A stretch of 16,435 nt of DNA, taken from contig CAZLDH010000060.1 of assembly GCA_964558275.1 (NCBI GenBank), forward strand, positions 1 through 16,435, in the 5' to 3' direction. The first letter of the stretch is position 1, and every line of letters starts with the position of its first letter. This document shows positions 1 through 7,733 of this stretch, one piece after another. The notes beneath the pieces were generated by a model. That model saw only the letters and a program-made list of their open reading frames with translations, was not told the origin of the DNA and did no database searches. Both the position numbers and the translations under genes were made by a program. Source of the DNA: FW021-bin31 sp964558275. Its GTDB lineage: Bacteria > Bacteroidota > Bacteroidia > Chitinophagales > Chitinophagaceae.

Positions 1-76
1 GTTGTGCCGTGGCCTGAAAACACACCTCCGATAAAAGCAATACACTATACAGAAACATTCTTAACAGGAATCTCAT
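1..76 (-). CDS. N-terminal fragment of an exported protein (truncated by window edge)
   Basis: Reading the minus strand from an ATG at 76-74 gives 25 codons that run off the window. The peptide starts MRFLLRMF, continues with a hydrophobic stretch (LYSVLLL), and ends with an ATAQ-like segment. That is the layout of a Sec signal peptide with a positively charged start, a hydrophobic core and a small-residue cleavage region. A second ATG at codon 7 would also leave a usable signal. It begins 44 bases after the stop codon of the GH92 gene on the same strand, so it is probably the next gene of the same sugar operon, for example another glycosidase or binding protein. The mature part lies outside the window, so no function can be assigned. 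Confidence 0.55.
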   Translation of the reverse strand, partial: MRFLLRMFLYSVLLLSEVCFQATAQ

Positions 77-120
77 ATTATAATTTTAATTAAATAAATT
101 TTTCAAGACTATTTGATTCA

Positions 121-3100
121 CTAATGAATATTACCCCATGCTTTATTGGGTTCCGAACCCATTTCTAAAACCAATTTTCCGCCTTTTAATAGTTCACTTG
201 CAGGGAAGAAAGGAGAATTCAGTTTTTGACCATTCAACACTGCCGACTGGATATATTTATTCTTACGAGAAGCATCTTTGGCTACAATGGTAAATGTCTT
301 ACCCCTACCAAACCGATTACCTAAATCAATCGTTATTTTTTTATACAAAGGACTGGCAATCTCATAAATAGGATTGGCAGCGGCTCCACCATCGGTTTGA
401 AAAAGCCCGATAGCTGCCATAACAAACCAGGCACTCATTTGTCCCTGATCTTCATCACCCAGATAAGCATTGGATACGCCATACCCATAATACCGATCAA
501 GGATAGCCCGACTCCACTTTTGTGTAAGCCAGGGCTTGCCTGCGTAATTAAACAAGAAGGCAAACTGCATGGATTGTTGATTGCCCTGCACCACCGGATA
601 ATCCCAATAATCGTCATAGGGTGAATTAAACCGCCATTGGTAGCTTTGATTAAATCCCCACTTAAGCCTTTTTACAAACCTTCCTTTTCCAATCCAATCA
701 ATTAAAGCAGGCACATTCTGTGGCACAAAATAAGTGAGCTGCCAGGCATTCCCTTCTACATATTCACTGTTAGCTCCTGACTTAAAAGGGTCAAAATCGG
801 GTAACCATGCTCCATCAGACTTTCGCATTCTTGCGTAACCGGTGGTCGTATCAATGGCATTTTTCCACCAACGTCCTCTTTCGGAGAACAATTTGTAATC
901 GTTTTCTTTACCTAATGCTTTCGCAAACTGTGCTACTGTCCAATTATCATAAGCATATTCTAATGTATTGGAAAAACGGCCTTTGTCATAAGGCACATAA
1001 TGATATTTTAGAAATGCTTCCAGGTCACGATTCCCAGCCAGCCCTCCGCCGACTTTTTGAGCGGGTACGGTTTCCATTTTGCGAACAGCCTCGTACGCTT
1101 TTTGCACATCAAAATTCCTTATCCCCATTTGATAAGCGCTTACGATAAGCGGTATTTCATGTTCGGCTACCATCACCGGAATATATTCCATACCAGCTGG
1201 ACCTTTGGCCAGCCAGCCATTGGCATCATACATAGCTAATTGTGATTTCACCCATCTTGCAGACCATTCCGGCGTAACCAGATTCCAAAATTGATTCAAA
1301 TTCCAGAAAGTATTCCAGAAAGCATCACAACCCAGCGCAACGGCATCCGGATCTTTTAATTGGCGAACCGTTTCGGTAGCATCCACCCATTTCCCATCTA
1401 CATCACTAAAAATATTACGGCTGCATAAAGCCCTATACATATTGGTATAAAAACGTTTCTTCTCCCGCCGGTCGGTAGTGGTAATTTTTACACGGCTTAA
1501 TAAATCATCCCAAGTATCCACATTGTGTTGCCTTACCGCATCAAAATCCCAGCCGAAAGGCTTTATAATTTCTTTTTGCAAATTCTCTTTGGCATTTTCA
1601 ATACTTACATAAGAAATACCGGTTCTGATTTGAACAACGGGGTTTTTAGTTGTCTTTCGACTTTGCTTAGAGCCGGTATTAAACTCAATAAAGAGACCAA
1701 CATCCCTCTTCTGTCCTTCCTGAACGGAGGAAGTATTCTTAAATGCCATTTGGGATACATTCCTTTTCACCGTACTATCAATCCAGTAACCAAAGCTTTT
1801 AATAGGCTGATCAAACTCCATGACAAAATGAATGGTATAATCCTGATCAATGTCGTTCCCCCAAACTCCGGGTGATTTCTGCTTACTATAGCCTTCAATG
1901 GTATGGTCATTTACCTGCCTTACTTCAATATCAAGTAAGTTGTAACCATATTCTGCCGGCGTGGCAAAATCAACTAATACTCTGGCATTTTTTTCTTTAG
2001 GTAATGCCTGCGATAAGTCTTCGGCAGCTGAAGGATAAGTATAACGTTGAAAACTACAACGTGTAGTAGCAGTAAGTTCCGCCGTGATGTCATAGTCTGT
2101 CAACCGCACTTTATAATAGCCCAATGGTGCTTCTTCACTTTCTTTATCAATACGAGATCTGTATCCGCTATCGGGATGGGTTTGGTCTCCCATTTTGGTA
2201 ACCAATGGGCCGTTCGTTGGAAGCATGGAAAGTCCCGACATCGTCCATTCATGGATGTGACTAAAGCCGCCAATACTTTCAAATATAGGGTCGTATCCGC
2301 CCTGCCAGTCTGCATTTTGGTTATCCGGACTAATTTTCACCATGCCGAAAGGCATCCACGGACCGGGCGCAATCATCCAACGGGAATGTGCGCTGCCCAT
2401 CATTGTATTCACATAACCAGCAGGGGTTATCATCTTTTGAGGAGAACGATAGACCGTACCGGAACGAATCACACGGTCATTTATTTTAATCACATAATCA
2501 CTTTCTTTTTCAGCTGTTACAGCTGGCATGGGCGCTTCGAAAACATACCTTCCCTTCACGATCTTTTTTTCAAAAATATTTTTTCCATCTACGAATGCAG
2601 TTAATACCGGTTCTCCTTTGAGATGTTGTACATCAATGAGTAAAGGTTGTGCAGCGTTGTCATTCGCCTTTATTTCATAATCTGCTGCTTTTACATTGCG
2701 GATAAATGCATTTTGAGGTTTGCTTATTTGAACTTCCGAAGGTCCTTCCAACCGGATTTGATCAAATACCAGCCAGGAACCCCATAAGTTGGTTAGTTGC
2801 ACTTCATTGCCTCCTTTCCGAAGCACCTCTGCTGGTATGGATACTTTAATCACATAGCCGTTATAACTTGTTTGATTTCCTTTATAAATACCTTCTCCCG
2901 AACCTTTAGGCAGTTGGTATTCCCAAGAGGTATCATTGACTGAGACTTTAAACAAGGGTGGTTTTTCAGCATGTATATCCAACAAATCAATCACCAGTTC
3001 ATAGCTGCCTTTTTTTGGAAGCTTATCCATACCAAAAAGAATATTTAATACGGCAGCACGATAGCCGGCATGTCCTCCTGAACCTGCCCACCCGTCTTTT

Positions 3101-3357
3101 GGTCCCGGCAAAACATAAGGCCAGTCTTCCCCGGGCGTAGAACTTCCAATGAGATAAAAACCGTCTTCCCATCCAAAATCTTTTTTTATAAAGTCTTTAT
3201 AGCCGGAAGGTGCTAAGGCAAATTCGGAGGCGCTGCTGTCAGACTGGCCGATTTTCCAGAGAGTCTTAGTTGAATTATTGACCTGAGCAAAGAGCGTTTG
3301 TGCCCCAATAATAAGCATACAGAAAGTGCTCAAAAACAAAACAATAATCTTCTTCAT
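121..3357 (-). CDS. Secreted GH92 family glycosidase (alpha-mannosidase type) with N-terminal lyase-like beta domain
   Basis: This 1078-residue enzyme is expected to cleave alpha-linked mannose, as known GH92 members do, by a calcium-dependent inverting mechanism outside the cytoplasm. Residues 1-24 form a signal peptide ending near LFAQ. Residues about 30-215 (LWKIGQ, then GSWLVFDQIRLEG) resemble the beta-sandwich domain found in PL4-type rhamnogalacturonan lyases. GH92 covers about 312-1075: GGFSHIHEWTMSG near 363-375, CDAFWNTFWN near 677-686, EGNAWQ at 868-873 (E868 is the candidate acid) and GDEDQGQMSAW at 967-977 (D968 and D970 fit the paired aspartates of the family). The usual GNEP-type segment reads GNQQ at 925-928, so substrate preference may differ. 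ATG at 3357 is the clear start. It is the fourth gene of the operon, 77 bases after the transporter. Typical GH92 proteins are about 750 residues, and the extra length is the N-terminal domain. Confidence 0.9.
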   Translation of the reverse strand: MKKIIVLFLSTFCMLIIGAQTLFAQVNNSTKTLWKIGQSDSSASEFALAPSGYKDFIKKDFGWEDGFYLIGSSTPGEDWPYVLPGPKDGWAGSGGHAGYRAAVLNILFGMDKLPKKGSYELVIDLLDIHAEKPPLFKVSVNDTSWEYQLPKGSGEGIYKGNQTSYNGYVIKVSIPAEVLRKGGNEVQLTNLWGSWLVFDQIRLEGPSEVQISKPQNAFIRNVKAADYEIKANDNAAQPLLIDVQHLKGEPVLTAFVDGKNIFEKKIVKGRYVFEAPMPAVTAEKESDYVIKINDRVIRSGTVYRSPQKMITPAGYVNTMMGSAHSRWMIAPGPWMPFGMVKISPDNQNADWQGGYDPIFESIGGFSHIHEWTMSGLSMLPTNGPLVTKMGDQTHPDSGYRSRIDKESEEAPLGYYKVRLTDYDITAELTATTRCSFQRYTYPSAAEDLSQALPKEKNARVLVDFATPAEYGYNLLDIEVRQVNDHTIEGYSKQKSPGVWGNDIDQDYTIHFVMEFDQPIKSFGYWIDSTVKRNVSQMAFKNTSSVQEGQKRDVGLFIEFNTGSKQSRKTTKNPVVQIRTGISYVSIENAKENLQKEIIKPFGWDFDAVRQHNVDTWDDLLSRVKITTTDRREKKRFYTNMYRALCSRNIFSDVDGKWVDATETVRQLKDPDAVALGCDAFWNTFWNLNQFWNLVTPEWSARWVKSQLAMYDANGWLAKGPAGMEYIPVMVAEHEIPLIVSAYQMGIRNFDVQKAYEAVRKMETVPAQKVGGGLAGNRDLEAFLKYHYVPYDKGRFSNTLEYAYDNWTVAQFAKALGKENDYKLFSERGRWWKNAIDTTTGYARMRKSDGAWLPDFDPFKSGANSEYVEGNAWQLTYFVPQNVPALIDWIGKGRFVKRLKWGFNQSYQWRFNSPYDDYWDYPVVQGNQQSMQFAFLFNYAGKPWLTQKWSRAILDRYYGYGVSNAYLGDEDQGQMSAWFVMAAIGLFQTDGGAAANPIYEIASPLYKKITIDLGNRFGRGKTFTIVAKDASRKNKYIQSAVLNGQKLNSPFFPASELLKGGKLVLEMGSEPNKAWGNIH

Positions 3358-3408
3358 ACTTTTAATCTTAATTATTTAATCAATCTCTTTTACAAGAAAA
3401 GCACTAAT

Positions 3409-3427
3409 AGCTGAATATCATTCAACT
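3409..3427 (-). other. Hairpin between transporter and GH92 genes
   Basis: Eight-base arms, AGTTGAAT and ATTCAGCT on the minus strand with one G-T pair, close over a three-base GAT loop. The hairpin begins 7 bases after the transporter stop codon. No clean T-run follows, so it is a poor terminator. It could lower read-through or protect the 3' end of the upstream message, making GH92 expression differ from that of the transporter. Confidence 0.35.
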
Positions 3428-3434
3428 ATCTTTT

Positions 3435-4856
3435 TTATTTGTGTATTTTTTCTCTCTCCCGTGCTTTTTCTTTCCAATACTGTTCTATTTCCTCTAATGA
3501 TTGTCCTTTTGTCTCAGGAATCAGTTTCCAGATCAGCCACAAGGTCGGGGAACAAATAATCGCGAAGAGCCAGAACGTACCAGCCGGACCTATACCATCC
3601 AACAGCATAGGGGTCAGCTGACCAATGAAGAAATTGGCAACCCACAAAGAAAGTGTACCTAAAGCCATCGCCCGCCCCCTGACAGAGGTCGGAAAAATTT
3701 CGCTGACAATGACCCAACTCACCGGCCCGAACGAAAAAGCAAAACTGGCGATATACACCAAGATAAGTAACAGAATCCATGGGCCTTCCTGAATATTCAA
3801 TTGGAATAAAACGCCGATGGCTACGAGAGATATAATTGCCAGAGAAACACCTAAGTTAAGCAACGGCTTTCTTCCCCACTTATCCACCGTAAAAATAGCG
3901 ACAAAAGTAAAAATCACATTTACAATACCAATAGTTACCTGCCCACCAAAAGCACCGCCTAAGGTAAATCCTGCTTCATCCAAAATACGGGGACCATAAT
4001 AAATGATGGCATTGATGCCGGACCATTGTGACAAAAAAGGTAAGAGTATTCCAATAATCAAAGCCGTGCGATAAACAGGAGATAATAATTCTTTAAAGCT
4101 TCCTTTTTCATCCTTGAAAGAAGATTTAATAGCGGCTACTTCCTTTGTTGTAGTTTCTTCGTCATTCACCTTTCCAAGAAGTTTCTTTGCCTTGCTTTCT
4201 TGTTTTCTCATCAATAACCAACGGGGAGATTCAGGAACAAAAAACAAACAAATAAAAAATATGGCAGCCGGGATCACTCCCATGCCCAACATACTCCGCC
4301 ATACGTGTTCCGTCACAATCCAGTTCCAAAATCCTGTACCTGAAAATACATCATTCAAAGAATATTTTAAAAGGGAAGCGTTGGAAAAATAAGCGCACAG
4401 GATACCAATGGTAATGGCTAATTGATATAAGGTAACCATTCTTCCTCTTAGCCGCGCAGGAGAAAATTCTGAAATATACAAAGGAGATACCATAGAAGCT
4501 ACACCAATACCCAATCCACCAACAAAACGAAAGCTTATCAAAACGGTCTCTCCTTTCGCCAGCATACATCCTATAGCAGAAATAGTAAAAAGTAACGCAG
4601 ATAATAACAGTACTTTTTTACGCCCATAACTATCGCTGAGTTTTCCGGCAAAGGATACCCCAATAATACAACCTAACAAAGCACAGCTCACAAACCAGCC
4701 TTCCATGGCTGCCGACATGGCAAACTCGTCTTTCACAAAACCCACTACACCAGATATAACAGCGGTGTCAAAACCAAACAAAAAGCCGCCCAACGCTGCT
4801 ATAATGCAGATCAAGGTCAGATAGGCAAAACGAGAAAAAGAAATGCTGTTTTTCAT
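3435..4856 (-). CDS. MFS sugar porter (sugar-proton symporter type)
   Basis: A 473-residue inner-membrane transporter of the sugar porter branch of the major facilitator superfamily, the group containing XylE, AraE, GalP and the GLUTs. Visible signatures in order: GGFLFGFDTAVISG at 23-36 in helix 1, the loop motif DSYGRK at 75-80, LRGRM at 136-140, PESPRWLL at 208-215 after helix 6, QWSGINAIIYYGP at 277-289 in helix 7, the repeated loop motif DKWGRKPL at 325-332, SEIFPTSVRGR near 385-395, and PETKGQSLEEIE at 447-458. All key motifs are intact and the length is normal, with twelve hydrophobic segments expected. ATG at 4856 lies 20 bases after the isomerase-like gene, so the two are almost certainly cotranscribed. 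Neighbouring GH92 and isomerase genes suggest a hexose such as mannose. The exact sugar cannot be read from sequence. Confidence 0.93.
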   Translation of the reverse strand: MKNSISFSRFAYLTLICIIAALGGFLFGFDTAVISGVVGFVKDEFAMSAAMEGWFVSCALLGCIIGVSFAGKLSDSYGRKKVLLLSALLFTISAIGCMLAKGETVLISFRFVGGLGIGVASMVSPLYISEFSPARLRGRMVTLYQLAITIGILCAYFSNASLLKYSLNDVFSGTGFWNWIVTEHVWRSMLGMGVIPAAIFFICLFFVPESPRWLLMRKQESKAKKLLGKVNDEETTTKEVAAIKSSFKDEKGSFKELLSPVYRTALIIGILLPFLSQWSGINAIIYYGPRILDEAGFTLGGAFGGQVTIGIVNVIFTFVAIFTVDKWGRKPLLNLGVSLAIISLVAIGVLFQLNIQEGPWILLLILVYIASFAFSFGPVSWVIVSEIFPTSVRGRAMALGTLSLWVANFFIGQLTPMLLDGIGPAGTFWLFAIICSPTLWLIWKLIPETKGQSLEEIEQYWKEKAREREKIHK

Positions 4857-4876
4857 AAAAAATTTTTGAAATTATC

Positions 4877-6697
4877 TCACTTTTTGCCTTCAGCATTAGA
4901 CTTTTCACTTTCAGCCTTCAAAAACGCTTTTATCACTTTTGCTTCCCCCCTTCCTTCATTGGTCAGGGTATAACTTTCTGCAGCTGCCGGAACCACAAAG
5001 GTTTCTGCATAATGAAATCGCTGCCTCATTCCCTGTTTTGTCTTCAATACAATAGATTCTCCCTCCACAAGCATTAAAACATGACAGCTGTCTTCCGTAG
5101 AGATCGTAACTTCATGCAAAAAATCATACCGATGAACATCATAAAAATGATCAGGATGAGTCGGTAAATGAATTTGTTTCCATCCGTCCCCCGACTGTAT
5201 TATAACGGGTTTTGAAATAAGTTCTTCTTCTACTTTTTTCCCTTTTCTTTCAAAATTTAAATTATTAAAAGCATGATCAATATTAATGGGCCTCGGATCT
5301 CCATTCAAATCAAGCCTCAACCAATCATACATTTTGAAAGTGAAAATATAGGGAGTAGCGCTAATCTCAAGCACCAAATTTCCCGCCGCTGCACTATGAA
5401 TGGTGCTATTTGGAATCAGAAAAAAGTCATGTTTTTTTGCAGGAAATTGCTGTACATATTGCGAAATATCTACCGGAATGTTTTGTATCTTACTATTTTC
5501 AAGTTTTTTTCGAAAAACCGTTGGATCAATATTTTCTTGAAATCCAAGATAAACACTGGCTTCTTCATCCGCATCCAAAATATAATAAGTTTCATCCTGC
5601 GTTATACTTTGTCCAAAATGTTTCTTTATATAAGCCAAAGACGGATGACATTGAATAGAAAGATTCCCCCCTTTCACGGTATCCAAAAAATCAAATCGAA
5701 TAGGAAAATCATCTCCAAACTTTACTGCATTTTCTCTCCCAAGGATATGAGCATTATTGGCATACATCATAAAATCGAAAGAGATTTCCAGCAGCAGTCC
5801 GTTGCTTTCCAACAATACCCCATTTTCTGGAGTGATTAATTCAAAAGACCAGGCATAATTTACCTCCTCCCGGTTTAGTCCTTTCAGGTTTCTTTTGAGC
5901 CATTTTCCGCCCCATGCACCGGGCTCAAACCACGGACGCACCCGAAAAACATTTTCGCTCATCGTCCGAAAAGCCCTTTGCGCATCTTTAAAATACATCC
6001 AGGTAACCGTATCCGGACGTTGGCTGTCAACGATGATCTCAATTTTATCCAATAGCTCTTTTTTGTGCTGGTTTAATAGTACCCAGTCCACAAAAAAGAA
6101 GCGTTTATACATCTGTGTAGGAGGAGCTGTTTTATTACTGCCTAAATTGGTCACGCGCTCTGCCCGCATACGATATTGTAATTCGTTTTTAGGAAGATCC
6201 AAATAAATTATGGGAGCTTCCCATCCTGAAAAAGCAGCCCCGGGACCCACAATAATATTAAGGTCTGCATGCGAATCCTGTTGGCATTCTCTGATCTTTT
6301 TCTTGTCAAAAAGATCCATCAATTTTTTGTCGCATCGCGTTCCCCAAACGGAATCCTCTGCGCCCAGATAGGGTTGTAATAACGGCGCTATCCTCTCTTC
6401 GGGTAAAAACCAATCTTTGGTTTCCTGAATATGAATCTTGGTATTTTGAGGGAGTGCCTGTCGGATTTCTTCTTTGATTTGCTCCCAAAAAATCCCTGCA
6501 TAACCTTCTATGATTACGGTTTTCTGTTGAATAATATAATCGACAAGGCCTTCAAAACCTTCATTAATTTTGCCCTGCTCTAAATGAAATGAGGGATATA
6601 CATCATAATCTGCTTCCGCTATTTCCTGCTTTTTTACAGGTAAAACAGATTGCTTTGTTTTCCGCAAGCAGACTACATCTTGTTTCTTCATATGCAT
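4877..6697 (-). CDS. Class I mannose-6-phosphate isomerase-like protein with fused kinase-like N-terminal domain
   Basis: A 606-residue cytoplasmic protein in two parts. The C-terminal part, from about 250, is a type I phosphomannose isomerase cupin: PWFEPGAWGGKWLK at 255-268, then IQCHP, then the partner strand TQDETYY and IPNSTIHSA. The expected zinc ligands are all present as Q349, H351, E369 and H434. It should interconvert mannose 6-phosphate and fructose 6-phosphate, or a related sugar phosphate. Residues about 55-245 resemble a uridine-kinase-type P-loop fold (VIIEGYAG, later IYLDLP, RVTN and a VDWVLLNQHK segment), but the glycine loop lacks the GKS/T lysine, so ATP use is doubtful. 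Ordinary type I isomerases are about 300-400 residues. ATG at 6697 or 6691 is the start, about 100 bases downstream of a strong promoter. It is the first gene after gntR and probably the first structural gene of the operon. Confidence 0.85.
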   Translation of the reverse strand: MHMKKQDVVCLRKTKQSVLPVKKQEIAEADYDVYPSFHLEQGKINEGFEGLVDYIIQQKTVIIEGYAGIFWEQIKEEIRQALPQNTKIHIQETKDWFLPEERIAPLLQPYLGAEDSVWGTRCDKKLMDLFDKKKIRECQQDSHADLNIIVGPGAAFSGWEAPIIYLDLPKNELQYRMRAERVTNLGSNKTAPPTQMYKRFFFVDWVLLNQHKKELLDKIEIIVDSQRPDTVTWMYFKDAQRAFRTMSENVFRVRPWFEPGAWGGKWLKRNLKGLNREEVNYAWSFELITPENGVLLESNGLLLEISFDFMMYANNAHILGRENAVKFGDDFPIRFDFLDTVKGGNLSIQCHPSLAYIKKHFGQSITQDETYYILDADEEASVYLGFQENIDPTVFRKKLENSKIQNIPVDISQYVQQFPAKKHDFFLIPNSTIHSAAAGNLVLEISATPYIFTFKMYDWLRLDLNGDPRPINIDHAFNNLNFERKGKKVEEELISKPVIIQSGDGWKQIHLPTHPDHFYDVHRYDFLHEVTISTEDSCHVLMLVEGESIVLKTKQGMRQRFHYAETFVVPAAAESYTLTNEGRGEAKVIKAFLKAESEKSNAEGKK

Positions 6698-6780
6698 TGT
6701 TGTTCTTACAGCATCTTATATAAATGCTTTGTTACCTAGTTTAATGTTCTTATTTTAACAGAGACTTGATCATCTAAATT

Positions 6781-6802
6781 AAATGTTCAAATGTTCAAAC
6801 AT
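6781..6802. promoter_or_regulatory. Candidate GntR operator upstream of the isomerase gene
   Basis: ATGTTCAAACAT at 6791-6802 is an interrupted palindrome with ATGTT/AACAT arms. It lies at the predicted transcription start of the isomerase promoter. AAATGTTC at 6781 is repeated directly next to it. Eleven of the twelve bases recur at 7597-7608, inside the gntR promoter. A repressor bound here would block initiation. That the adjacent GntR protein binds it is an inference. Confidence 0.55.
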
Positions 6803-6804
6803 GA

Positions 6805-6834
6805 CAAAGATAATAAAAATATAGAAAATACAAA
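6805..6834 (-). promoter_or_regulatory. Bacteroidota-type promoter for the sugar operon
   Basis: On the minus strand TTTG (6834-6831) is followed after 18 bases by TATCTTTG (6812-6805), an exact fit to TAnnTTTG. Transcription should start near 6798-6795, giving a leader of about 100 bases before the isomerase ATG. It lies between the gntR stop codon and the isomerase gene, so the structural genes can be transcribed apart from the regulator. Confidence 0.65.
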
Positions 6835-6857
6835 CTTTTACAGCACAATTTGAATCT

Positions 6858-7583
6858 TTACTTTCTTATATCAATAGAATAAGTAAATTTATCTGCCCGG
6901 TAAAAGCCAATATTATATTCTACCGATCGGTCACCGGGATCATAAACAAACCGTTCTCTGACCAACATAGGATCAACAGCTTGAATATTGAGTTTCTTAG
7001 CCATTGATCCGGCCAATTGTGCACGAATATGCTCGCTGGAACGAACAACCACAATATCGAATTTTTCCTCCAACAACTGATACAATGGCTGGCTAAAATC
7101 TTCTTCCTCATTCAATCCAATACGCGGATGAAAATAACTCTCAAAATAAACGACCGGTTGATTATGGACAGCTCTTAATCTTTTCAAAGACAATACCTTT
7201 GTGCCTTTACGAATCCGAAAAAAATCGGCTATTTTCTTGTTAGTTTTTACCCATGAGGCAGTTATTTCTATATTTTGAAAAGGAATCCCCTTCTCCATCA
7301 TTTCCATCGTAAAGCTATGCCAATGACTCAGCTGAGTAGAAAGTCCGTGGGGAGTTACAAAAGTACCCACCCCCTTTTTACGGGATATCAATCCTTCATT
7401 CTCGAGCTTATTGGTTGCCTGTCGAATGGTATTTCTGGATACCCCAAAGCGGTTCGCTAATTCCACCTCTTTGGGAAGCGGTTTGCCTTTTTTATAAGCT
7501 GACTGACCTATTAATTTACGTAATACTTGTTCTACCTGAGCATGTAAAGGAAGGTTGCTCTTGTGATCAATTTGTAAGTTCAT
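6858..7583 (-). CDS. GntR family transcriptional regulator with UTRA effector domain
   Basis: A 241-residue cytoplasmic DNA-binding regulator of the HutC/UTRA branch of GntR proteins, which usually repress sugar or amino-acid genes until a small effector, often a sugar phosphate, is bound. The winged helix occupies about residues 1-72: PLHAQVEQVLRKLI, then LPKEVELANRFGVSRNTIRQ, then the wing KGVGTFV. UTRA follows at about 88-238, with VLSLKRLRAV, YFESYFHP and the terminal FYRADKFTYSI typical of the fold. I chose ATG at 7583. An in-frame TTG at 7604 would add seven residues, but it lies inside the predicted promoter and the family normally starts as MNLQID-like text. It heads the sugar operon and is divergent from the primase-helicase gene. 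Matching palindromes at its own promoter and at the isomerase promoter suggest self-regulation plus operon control. Confidence 0.92.
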   Translation of the reverse strand: MNLQIDHKSNLPLHAQVEQVLRKLIGQSAYKKGKPLPKEVELANRFGVSRNTIRQATNKLENEGLISRKKGVGTFVTPHGLSTQLSHWHSFTMEMMEKGIPFQNIEITASWVKTNKKIADFFRIRKGTKVLSLKRLRAVHNQPVVYFESYFHPRIGLNEEEDFSQPLYQLLEEKFDIVVVRSSEHIRAQLAGSMAKKLNIQAVDPMLVRERFVYDPGDRSVEYNIGFYRADKFTYSIDIRK

Positions 7584-7614
7584 AATACTATAAAATATGT
7601 GCAAACATAGTATT
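7584..7614. promoter_or_regulatory. gntR promoter with embedded operator-like palindromes
   Basis: The minus strand carries TATGTTTG at 7609-7602, an exact TAnnTTTG element, 18 bases before the gntR ATG. No good TTTG upstream box was found. The -10-like element overlaps ATGTGCAAACAT at 7597-7608, which matches the candidate operator at 6791 in eleven of twelve bases. In addition AATACTAT (7584-7591) and ATAGTATT (7607-7614) form a perfect 8-base inverted repeat flanking the core. This is the layout of an autoregulated gene. Confidence 0.55.
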
Positions 7615-7661
7615 TATTGAGAAAAACAGGCTTGTATATCCATCCTTTTTTACTTATCAGA

Positions 7662-7674
7662 GTTTATCATAAAC
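7662..7674. promoter_or_regulatory. 13-base palindrome upstream of the primase-helicase gene
   Basis: GTTTAT and ATAAAC are perfect arms around a single C. It lies about 60 bases before the chosen ATG at 7734, near where the upstream promoter box would fall if TATCTTGA at 7694-7701, an imperfect TAnnTTTG element, is the core. It may be an operator, but the promoter match is weak. Confidence 0.25.
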
Positions 7675-7733
7675 ATCTTTTCTCCATTTTTCTTATCTTG
7701 AAAAGATTTAAATTCCTTTTTCAATCATACGTC

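Noticed and set aside
2047..2604. 185-codon plus-strand open frame
   Set aside because: It is fully antisense to the GH92 gene, whose motifs are clear in this part, and its protein has no recognisable domain.
7617..7733. 39-residue N-terminal extension of the primase-helicase from an in-frame TTG
   Set aside because: The extension resembles no domain, starts at a rare codon and overlaps the divergent promoter region. The ATG at 7734 directly precedes the coiled coil and is the better start.
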